Made by a program: the position numbers and the translations under genes
Shown here: positions 58,604 through 64,000 of the stretch, in pieces
How the letters are laid out: the number at the start of each line of letters is the position of its first letter
Numbering within the stretch: the first letter of the stretch is position 1
Origin: Mycobacterium intracellulare ATCC 13950
GTDB taxonomy: Bacteria > Actinomycetota > Actinomycetes > Mycobacteriales > Mycobacteriaceae
Assembly: GCF_000277125.1 (NCBI RefSeq)
Contig: NC_016946.1
Location: 1,488,001 to 1,552,000 of the forward strand
Direction: 5' to 3'
Length of the DNA stretch: 64,000 nt
The notes under the pieces: model-generated
Told to the model about the DNA's origin: nothing
What the model saw: the letters and a program-made list of their open reading frames with translations, nothing else
Database searches by the model: none

Positions 58604-59712
58604 ACCCTCTTATTCGCCGGGGATGCCAGATCGCCTGGCACCGCGGGATACGGCTGGGTACCGAACGAGTGACGCGGCTCCTCGCGGTACATTCCGAGCA
58701 CCTCGAGCATGGGAGCGTCGGTTGCGGAGAAGAGCACGGCGTCGACCTCGGAGGACCGGTTCATGTGGGCGTGCCACATCCAGTTGGGCACTACAAACGA
58801 GTCGCCGGCAGACCATTGAATTTCCTCGTCACCGACAACTGTGGTGCCTTCGCCTTCGACGACGTAGTAGACCGCACTGGAAGTGTGGCGGTGGCGTTCG
58901 GTGCACAGACCCGGACGGAGCAGCTGTGCGAAGCAGTCGATAGTGGGCAGTGTCGGGCCCCCGCTGATCGGGTGGGCGTAGTGCAGGATGACGCCGTCGA
59001 ACGGGCTTCCGCTACTGTGGCGATGCGTGTCCAAGGCGGCCCGAACCTCGCTCCACGCGTAACGGAACGGAATCCGTTCACCCTGTCGAGCTTCCCACGC
59101 GGGGCGTATGTGGGAGGCGCGACTGCTGGTGAAGGCAGCAGCGTCTTCGTGCAACGGCTGCGTGCGCCCACCGAACGGTTCGAAGAACATCTGCCGCAGG
59201 TAACCCATGAGCGGTACGTCGAGGATGTCGACCCAGACGCCGCGTTTGTCGCTTTCGTTGTGGTGATCGTGCCAGGAATAGGCCGGCGTGATGATCAGGT
59301 CACCGTCCTCCATCGCAAGTTTCTCTCCGTCGACCGCGGTGAACAGGTCGGGGCTACCGTCCACGACGAAGCGCAAGGCGTTGATGGAATGCCGGTGCGC
59401 CGGGGCGATCTCGCCAGGCAGGGTGATCTGCATACCCATCGCCAAGGTCTGCGTCGTGCCGTTGACGTCAGGAGCCGGGTTGATGAAAGTGAAGTTCCTG
59501 CGGGCAGTTTCGCCGGACACCGCCGTGCACATCTCGGTCAGGGCGCGATCCGCGAGTTCCCATGACCACCGGAACGGCACACCCGCCGGGACGGGACCGT
59601 CGGTGAGCTGGACCAGCTGCGCATCGTACTGCCACTGGCCACGGAGGTGCAGTTCGTCAAGCTTCCTGTCGAACTGTGCCAGATCTGAAGCGGGCTCCTG
59701 TGTAGTCGTCAT
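58600..59712 (-). CDS. Bicupin ring-cleaving dioxygenase (gentisate / 1-hydroxy-2-naphthoate type)
   Basis: 370 residues from the ATG after AGGACAAGGGA; a longer frame upstream is not coding. There are two cupin domains, each with a His set: PAHRHSINALRFVVDG with SWHDHHN in the first and TERHRHTSSAVYYVVEG with WMWHAHMN in the second. This is the gentisate 1,2-dioxygenase family, which also includes salicylate and 1-hydroxy-2-naphthoate (PhdI) dioxygenases that open a ring bearing one OH and one COOH. Being coupled to a PhdJ-like aldolase argues for the PhdI-type reaction, giving carboxybenzalpyruvate. Confidence 0.87.
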   Translation of the reverse strand: MTTTQEPASDLAQFDRKLDELHLRGQWQYDAQLVQLTDGPVPAGVPFRWSWELADRALTEMCTAVSGETARRNFTFINPAPDVNGTTQTLAMGMQITLPGEIAPAHRHSINALRFVVDGSPDLFTAVDGEKLAMEDGDLIITPAYSWHDHHNESDKRGVWVDILDVPLMGYLRQMFFEPFGGRTQPLHEDAAAFTSSRASHIRPAWEARQGERIPFRYAWSEVRAALDTHRHSSGSPFDGVILHYAHPISGGPTLPTIDCFAQLLRPGLCTERHRHTSSAVYYVVEGEGTTVVGDEEIQWSAGDSFVVPNWMWHAHMNRSSEVDAVLFSATDAPMLEVLGMYREEPRHSFGTQPYPAVPGDLASPANKRV

Positions 59713-59886
59713 AATCCCTTGTCCTCGTGAAGAAACCGTGGCTGTTAGAGACAGGTCGCGATCGACCGCGCCGCTGGTCAACCGAAGGGTCCCGGCGGCC
59801 TCGAGCGTCGATGCCTCGGGTCGGCGGGACCACTCCCGGTGATGATGACGCAGCGCTGACGCTAGCACCGGCCGCAGCCGTCCACA

Positions 59887-59929
59887 AGACACTTAGTATG
59901 GTTTGTGTCTAAACAGTACTTCTCGTACT
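59887..59929. promoter_or_regulatory. Inverted repeats upstream of the bicupin gene
   Basis: AGACAC-N12-GTGTCT at 59887-59910 and AGTAC-TTCTC-GTACT at 59915-59929 lie side by side, 175-217 bases before the bicupin ATG in the 368-base divergent region with TetR. A related 24-bp dyad, AGACA-N14-TGTCT, occurs at 60974-60997 before the ferredoxin gene. Plausible operators for a regulator of the local catabolic genes. Confidence 0.5.
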
Positions 59930-59985
59930 ACGCCTTTTATGCAGGCGGTAGCTTCTGGCAGGCCGTCGACCGGGGGATCGTGATC

Positions 59986-60002
59986 CGTTTCAAAAAGAAA
60001 CG
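59986..60002. promoter_or_regulatory. Inverted repeat CGTTTC-AAAAA-GAAACG upstream of TetR
   Basis: Perfect 6-bp arms around an A5 centre, 79 bases before the TetR ATG. Size and position are right for autoregulation by that TetR protein. No second copy was seen in the window. Confidence 0.5.
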
Positions 60003-60080
60003 CCTAATGCTGTGGATCCCACCTCTTCCTCTGCAGGGCGGGAATACACTCTGCGAAGCGGGAAGACGAGGAGGACCCTG

Positions 60081-60659
60081 ATGGCGGCGAACGGCGACAT
60101 GCTTGCGCGTATCTTCGATGCGACCACTACGACGTTGGCACGCAGTGGCGCCAAAGCGCTTTCGATGACCGACGTCAGCGCTGAAGCGGGGATCCCCCGC
60201 GGAACGCTGTATCACTATTTCGGTAGGAAGCAGGACCTACTGTATGCGGTCGGCGTACGAGTCGTGAAGCTGTTCGAAGGGGCGGTAGTCAACGCCGTCG
60301 AAGAGCGGCCCGAACTCGACGTTCGTGTCCGGGCGGTCGTAGAGGCAATGATCGACGTCGGCCGGGCGCATCCGGAAATCATGCAGGTGATTGCCCTTGA
60401 ACCGGGCTTCGGAGTGGACTTCTTGCAGCAGATCTTCCCGGAATTCGTCGGCGTGCTGGAAGAGCTACTGGCGCCGGCGCTGAGCTTGACCCTTGGCGTG
60501 CGGTCCATGGGTATGACCAGTGGTCAACTCTGTGAACTCATCCTTCGAATCGTAATGTCGGCGTACGTCTTTCCGACTCGCGATGTGGCCGACCTGCCGC
60601 GCGCGATCCTGGCAATGCCATATCTGGCCCGGTGGACTCCCGACCAGTACCTGGTTTGA
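60081..60659 (+). CDS. TetR-family transcriptional regulator
   Basis: 192 residues from the ATG five bases after GAGGAGG; an in-frame ATG at 60012 is less likely. The helix-turn-helix is LSMTDVSAEAGIPRGTLYHYFGRKQDLL at about residues 28-55. The helical ligand domain ends AMPYLARWTPDQYL. It is divergent from the bicupin/aldolase operon, with inverted repeats between, and converges on the ferredoxin gene. It probably represses the bicupin operon in response to its substrate. Confidence 0.9.
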   Translation: MAANGDMLARIFDATTTTLARSGAKALSMTDVSAEAGIPRGTLYHYFGRKQDLLYAVGVRVVKLFEGAVVNAVEERPELDVRVRAVVEAMIDVGRAHPEIMQVIALEPGFGVDFLQQIFPEFVGVLEELLAPALSLTLGVRSMGMTSGQLCELILRIVMSAYVFPTRDVADLPRAILAMPYLARWTPDQYLV

Positions 60660-60688
60660 AACCTGAGGCGACCCCAAGCGTCGCCACG

Positions 60689-60913
60689 TCACTCGCCCGC
60701 GTCGGCGCGGCGCACCGTGATGGCGCTGTCAGGACACGCCTCCGCACCTCGGCAAGCCTGCGCCTCGAGTTCAGTCGGCACGCTCTCAGGTGCCACCGCG
60801 TATCCGGCGTCATCGATCGAGTAGACGTCGGGACCTTCGGCGGCACACAGGGTGTAGCCGCAGCACTTCGACCGGTCGACAGTGATCAGAAGGGGTAGCT
60901 GGCTGTCTGCCAT
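60689..60913 (-). CDS. Ferredoxin ([3Fe-4S] type)
   Basis: 74 residues, ATG after GGAGGAG. Ligands CCGYTLC and the later ACPDSAI give the Cys-x5-Cys...Cys-Pro spacing of [3Fe-4S] ferredoxins; CysCys at 17-18 adds a possible alternative. Such ferredoxins serve P450s or Rieske oxygenases, but neither lies beside this gene; the two P450s of the window (2.3 and 18 kb) lack a ferredoxin. A dyad AGACA-N14-TGTCT precedes it by about 60 bases. The ACAD-fold monooxygenase downstream needs a flavin reductase rather than a ferredoxin. Confidence 0.9.
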   Translation of the reverse strand: MADSQLPLLITVDRSKCCGYTLCAAEGPDVYSIDDAGYAVAPESVPTELEAQACRGAEACPDSAITVRRADAGE

Positions 60914-60973
60914 GATGATCGGCTCCTCCGGTGGGCTGGGACGTGAAAACTACCCGAGGCAATTTCCAGCATT

Positions 60974-60997
60974 AGACATACTATACAGATGGTGTCT
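60974..60997. promoter_or_regulatory. Dyad AGACA-N14-TGTCT upstream of the ferredoxin
   Basis: 24-bp imperfect palindrome (AGACATACTATACAG, then ATGGTGTCT) 61 bases before the ferredoxin ATG. It has the same outer arms and the same total length as the dyad at 59887-59910, suggesting one regulator for the ferredoxin and the bicupin operon. Confidence 0.45.
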
Positions 60998-61099
60998 TAA
61001 TCGCATATTGTCTCTCACGTGCGAGTGCGCGATCGCCATAGGAGCGCGGGCCAGCTGACCCGAAACAGCCTGCCACGGAATTGAATTCAGTGTCATCCG

Positions 61100-61560
61100 C
61101 CCCGGACCGCTACGTACGGGTCTGGGTGCTTTCCCTGTGGAGTGACCGCTGTGTGCGGCGTCGGCGCAGAAGGCAACCCAGTCAGCATGGCGGTGACCTC
61201 GTTCGTCTCGCTGTCGCTGGATCCGCCGTGGGGTGGCAGTCTGCCTGCCGAGCGCGTCCTTCTCCGGAGGATGCCTGCGTTCGGTATCGGGCACGGGCGA
61301 CCGCTTCAGCGACATCGACCGGGAGCCTACGGGCGATGGGGTCGCGTTCGTGCCAGGTGCCTGGGGTGTGGGTGGAATGGAGGGTGTTCGATGAGGTTGC
61401 GGGCGGCGACCAACACCATCGCCGCGTTGAAGATTCATCGGCTGCACCTCAAGCCCGGCATTGCCCCACAGGTGTTACGCGGCAGCGAATTTCGTCGGCT
61501 CGAGGTGGCCGTGAGCACCAAGGTCGCGTCGGGCCCACTCGGACGGTCCGATCAGATCAC
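61100..61560 (+). pseudogene. Decayed flavin reductase (HsaB/HpaC-like)
   Basis: Pieces in different frames form a recognisable short-chain flavin reductase. TAVCGVGAEGNPVSMAVTSF then VSLSLDPP in one frame is the FMN-binding N-terminal block. SGTGDRFSDIDREP and VAFVPGA follow in a second frame, VEWRVFDEVAGGDQ in a third, and TIAALKIHRLHLKPGI with GSEFRRLEV back in the first. About 30 codons after LDPP are missing and at least three frame changes are needed. It would have supplied reduced flavin to the ACAD-fold monooxygenase that starts 170 bases later, which is intact. Confidence 0.65.
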
Positions 61561-61621
61561 CGGTGCGCGTCGGCTCCCGTGCGAAGGAACTTCAGCCAAG
61601 ACCTTGACCACACGGTGACGA

Positions 61622-61647
61622 TGAACACATAATACAAGTAATGTTCA
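61622..61647. promoter_or_regulatory. Inverted repeat TGAACA-N14-TGTTCA before the monooxygenase
   Basis: Perfect 6-bp arms, 84 bases before the monooxygenase ATG. The left arm and the next bases (TGAACACATA, then TA) are identical to the site at 42970 before the Rieske operon, where the right arm is TGTACT at the same spacing. Candidate binding site for a shared regulator, possibly the IclR protein. Confidence 0.55.
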
Positions 61648-61730
61648 AATAGGACTTTTCATTCAAGTAGGCCGACGCGAGAACAAGCAGGCTGGCGAAG
61701 CCCTAACCATGGTCAATTGGAGGACCCCAC

Positions 61731-62912
61731 ATGACAGCCCTCGAGGCCGAGACCACCACCGTGCTGGACGCCGTTCGGGCGCTCGTTCCCGAGATCGCCC
61801 AGCGCGCGGATGAGATCGAGGCGGCCAAGCTGATCCCAGCCGATTTAATCCAACGGCTCACGGATGCAGGGGCTTTCAGGATGTTTGTGCCTCGCCAGTA
61901 CGGCGGCGAAGAGATGACCCTCCTCGAGGCCATGGCTGTCATCGAAGAGGTCGCGAAGGCCGACGCCTCGGCCGGGTGGACCGTGATGATTGGTGCTGAC
62001 TTCGCGCCGGTATTCGGCCGTTTTCCCCAGAACGTCCTCGACGGAGAAATTTATCCAGAAGGACCCGACACCATGGCCCGCGGGGCGTTCGCGCCCAAGG
62101 GTGTGGCGATCCGCACCGACGGTGGCTATCTCGTCAACGGTCAGTGGCCCCTCGCCAGCGGTAGTTATGAGCACCAGTGGATGATGGGCAGCTGCATCGT
62201 GCTGCAGCAGGGCGCGCCGGTCATGACCGACGCGGGTGTGCCCGAGATGGTGCTCGCGATGGTGCCTGCAGAGCAGGCTGATTTCGTTCAGACATGGGAT
62301 TCTGTTGGATTGCGCGGGACGAGCAGCAATGACTTTGTGCTCAAGGATGTATTCGTTCCCGATGAGCATGTCGGTAACTTCTTCGGACCGGCCACCGTCG
62401 ACACCACGCTGTTCCGGTTGCCTATCCGCTTGGCGCTCGGCCCGACCCATGTCGCGGTGGTCGTGGGAATCGCCGAGGGTGCTCTGAGCGACCTTCGTCA
62501 GTTGGCCAAGACGAAACGACCCGCGTTCAACCCCACGATGCGACTGGCTGAAGACCCCGTATTCCAGTACCGGCTAGGGCAACTCGACGTCCGGTTGGGT
62601 TCGGTTCGTGCGCTGGCCGAGAAAGAGGTCCGGCTGATGTGGGACGCAGCGTCGGCAGGCGAACCCATCTCGCCGCTGCAGGCCACCCGCCAGCGCGCAA
62701 TGGTGGCACGGGCCCACACCGAGTGTGTCGAGATCGTCAACGAGGCGTTCGGACTTGCAGGCAGCACCGCCATGTACAACAAGTCGATTTTGCAGCGACG
62801 CCTTCGCGACGTGCGGACGGCGGCGCAACACGCCGCCGCCAGTGGAGAGATCTACACGATCGTCGGGGCGCTGCTCGCGGGAGAGGACGTCCCGCCGGCC
62901 GCCTTGGCCTAG
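61731..62912 (+). CDS. Acyl-CoA-dehydrogenase-fold flavin monooxygenase
   Basis: 393 residues. Overall ACAD fold, but with the signature of the flavin-dependent hydroxylase branch (HsaA, HpaB-like, DszC-like). The N-terminus LVPEIAQRADEIEAAKLIPADLIQRL is followed by FRMFVPRQYGGEE, ADASAGWTVMIGADF, a WDSVGLRGTSSNDFVLKDVFVP segment, and a C-terminal FGLAGSTAMYNKS helix without the catalytic Glu of acyl-CoA dehydrogenases. Such enzymes use reduced flavin from a separate reductase to hydroxylate phenols or polycyclic substrates. The adjacent reductase gene is decayed, so another reductase must serve it. Confidence 0.88.
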   Translation: MTALEAETTTVLDAVRALVPEIAQRADEIEAAKLIPADLIQRLTDAGAFRMFVPRQYGGEEMTLLEAMAVIEEVAKADASAGWTVMIGADFAPVFGRFPQNVLDGEIYPEGPDTMARGAFAPKGVAIRTDGGYLVNGQWPLASGSYEHQWMMGSCIVLQQGAPVMTDAGVPEMVLAMVPAEQADFVQTWDSVGLRGTSSNDFVLKDVFVPDEHVGNFFGPATVDTTLFRLPIRLALGPTHVAVVVGIAEGALSDLRQLAKTKRPAFNPTMRLAEDPVFQYRLGQLDVRLGSVRALAEKEVRLMWDAASAGEPISPLQATRQRAMVARAHTECVEIVNEAFGLAGSTAMYNKSILQRRLRDVRTAAQHAAASGEIYTIVGALLAGEDVPPAALA

Positions 62913-62931
62913 CGGTGGGACATCCGACACG

Positions 62932-63378
62932 ATGACAACAGACGCGATGACGCCGCAGGACGTGACGCTCCACTGGGAGCTCAGCCGCCTGAACAACGCT
63001 TTCGTCTACTTTATGGACAATGGTGAATTCGATTCAATGATCCGGCTTTTCACCTCTGACGCGGTGTTTGACCGGGCCGGAATCGTCCATCACGGCCATG
63101 AGGAGATGCGTCAGGGGATGCGTGATCGGCCGAAGGTGACCACTCGTCACTTGTTGACGAACTTTTATTTGACCAAGGCCGACGACGACTCCGCGGAGGC
63201 GGTGGTCTGCGCCATGGTTTATCACGGTCCGCTCGCGAATGACGGGGAACCGGTGGTCTACGCCACTGACAACGGACGAGTCATCGAGTTTCACGACACG
63301 TACGCCAAAACCCCGGAGGGATGGCGCATCTCGTCACGGATCGCGCGCCCGATCTTCACTCCCGAGGTATGGCCGTGA
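62932..63378 (+). CDS. SnoaL/NTF2-like protein
   Basis: 148 residues, start 20 bases after the monooxygenase stop with a GACAC-GATG context and weak ribosome site (GGTGGGA). Sequence HWELSRLNNAFVYFMDNGEF then DSMIRLFTSDAVFDRAG and the terminal EGWRISSRIARPIFTPEVWP are typical of the NTF2/SnoaL superfamily, including dioxygenase small-subunit-like and hydratase members. It is in one operon with the monooxygenase and two further genes; role unknown, probably on the same intermediate. Confidence 0.82.
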   Translation: MTTDAMTPQDVTLHWELSRLNNAFVYFMDNGEFDSMIRLFTSDAVFDRAGIVHHGHEEMRQGMRDRPKVTTRHLLTNFYLTKADDDSAEAVVCAMVYHGPLANDGEPVVYATDNGRVIEFHDTYAKTPEGWRISSRIARPIFTPEVWP

Positions 63379-63404
63379 CCGGCAGGACAACGGAAGCGAG
63401 TCCC

Positions 63405-63812
63405 ATGGCTGAGAACCAGCATGATGTGTTGGCCACCGTCGAACGGTTCGTCGCCGCGCTGACGACTGGCGATGCCGCCAATCTCGACGCGCTGTTCACG
63501 GACGACGCGGTGATTTGGCACAACTACGACCAGGTCGAACAGCCGGCCAGGCAGGCGCTTGCCGCATTGGCCGGGCTGGCGGCACTTGCGCCCCGGTATG
63601 AGATTGCAGGTCGCGACTTGGTCGGCGACGCCTGCGTTCAACGCCACGCGGTCCACCTCACGCTGCCCGGAGGCCAGCAGGCCTCCATCCCCGCCATCCA
63701 GCGAATCTCCGTGGTGCACGGTCAAATTCGGCGGATCGACGAATACATGGATTCGGCCCAAATGGCGGCCGCAATGCAAGCATTACAAGCCAGCCCGCAG
63801 ACCCCGGTGTGA
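63405..63812 (+). CDS. SnoaL/NTF2-like protein (second)
   Basis: 135 residues from the ATG eight bases after GGAAGCGAG; a GTG at 63375 overlapping the previous stop is the main alternative and adds ten residues. The pattern HDVLATVERFVAALTTGDAA then NLDALFTDDAVIWHNYD and later ISVVHGQIRRIDEYMDSAQM is typical of SnoaL-like limonene-epoxide-hydrolase/ketosteroid-isomerase-type proteins. It could carry out hydration, isomerisation or epoxide opening after the monooxygenase. Confidence 0.82.
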   Translation: MAENQHDVLATVERFVAALTTGDAANLDALFTDDAVIWHNYDQVEQPARQALAALAGLAALAPRYEIAGRDLVGDACVQRHAVHLTLPGGQQASIPAIQRISVVHGQIRRIDEYMDSAQMAAAMQALQASPQTPV

Positions 63813-63849
63813 CCGGACCTATATCCCAACCACGAGAAGGACGCTCCCG

Positions 63850-64000
63850 ATGCCCGCAATCACAGACAAGTTCACCGGTGAACCTGTCCTGAAGCTCCAG
63901 CGCCTGGGTCACGGCACCCTCGAGACCATGGATCTGGCCAGGGCGCGTCGCTTCTATGAGGAAGTGCTGGGCTTGGAGGTGATTCAGCCGAGCAGCAGGT
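63850..64000 (+). CDS. VOC (glyoxalase/extradiol) protein, partial at right edge
   Basis: Only the first 50 codons are present, starting after GAGAAGGA. The segment LGHGTLETMDLARARRFYEE then VLGLEVI is the opening beta-alpha unit of a vicinal-oxygen-chelate domain, with His18 of LGHGTLE at the first metal-ligand position. The protein could be a glyoxalase-type isomerase or an extradiol dioxygenase. It is the fourth gene of the monooxygenase operon; the rest lies outside the window. Confidence 0.78.
   Translation, partial: MPAITDKFTGEPVLKLQRLGHGTLETMDLARARRFYEEVLGLEVIQPSSR

Noticed and set aside
1..64000. tRNA, rRNA or riboswitch structures
   Set aside because: No cloverleaf with the conserved T-loop GTTCGANTC in proper context, no ribosomal stretch and no recognisable riboswitch core was found while reading both strands.

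Overview
The window reads as chromosomal DNA of a high-GC actinobacterium, most probably a fast-growing, catabolically versatile mycobacterium (Mycolicibacterium-like). The signs are frequent GTG starts, many 1-4 base gene overlaps, mycofactocin-type short-chain dehydrogenases and an NDMA-type alcohol dehydrogenase, a tandem TetR regulator like Mce3R, a two-domain FadE34-like acyl-CoA dehydrogenase with an Ltp2-like aldolase and DUF35 partners, several P450s, F420-type and DUF732 proteins. I saw no tRNA, rRNA, CRISPR array or transporter gene.

Left part (1-31.1 kb): lipid, steroid or terpenoid-like catabolism. A tightly coupled minus-strand operon (P450, enoyl-CoA hydratase, DUF35, SDR, SnoaL) is followed by a Gfo/Idh oxidoreductase, a cupin, a mycofactocin-type SDR with a degenerate active site, an alcohol and an aldehyde dehydrogenase, a MaoC pair, a tandem TetR regulator and two family III CoA-transferases. 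Then comes a minus-strand operon of an MhpB-like extradiol dioxygenase, an unannotated 55-residue membrane protein and an AveC-like membrane protein. From 16.1 to 27.1 kb a TetR regulon can be drawn from the DNA: four near-perfect copies and one weaker copy of TGACAGT-N2-ACTGTCA lie before a second AveC-like gene, the TetR/P450 pair, an F420-type oxidoreductase, a six-gene operon (EthD-like, nitroreductase, FadE34-like, Ltp2-like, DUF35, SDR) and a phosphotransferase. An acyl-CoA dehydrogenase/SDR/DUF35 operon and an acyl-CoA synthetase follow.

Middle part (31.1-36.3 kb): a scar region. It holds a secreted DUF732 protein, a perfect 15-bp hairpin, an NTF2 gene flanked by short direct repeats, a deleted IS21-family element with about 51-bp inverted ends and a 5-bp target duplication, an IS110-like fragment, an unidentified gene broken by several frameshifts, and an intact TetR.

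Right part (36.3-64 kb): aromatic ring degradation. The aldolase/acetaldehyde dehydrogenase pair (HsaF/HsaG type) and a fused indolepyruvate ferredoxin oxidoreductase with its Lrp regulator precede a NidA/PhtAa-like Rieske dioxygenase operon (large and small subunits, a 103-residue unknown, dihydrodiol dehydrogenase, ferredoxin, reductase, IclR, Pht5-like decarboxylase). Next are an ACMSD-like decarboxylase, MarR, an aldehyde dehydrogenase, and a meta-cleavage operon (type I extradiol dioxygenase, two hydratase/decarboxylase paralogues, 4-oxalocrotonate tautomerase, semialdehyde dehydrogenase). A PhdJ-like hydratase-aldolase and a gentisate/1-hydroxy-2-naphthoate-type bicupin dioxygenase follow, then a TetR, a ferredoxin, a decayed flavin reductase, an acyl-CoA-dehydrogenase-fold monooxygenase, two NTF2 proteins and a truncated VOC protein.

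Taken together, the right part can be read as a route from a bicyclic hydroxy-acid through an aromatic aldehyde and a phthalate-like diacid to a catechol acid, then meta cleavage to pyruvate and acetyl-CoA. The set resembles the protocatechuate 2,3-cleavage pathway. This is inference from family membership and gene order; substrates are not shown by sequence alone.
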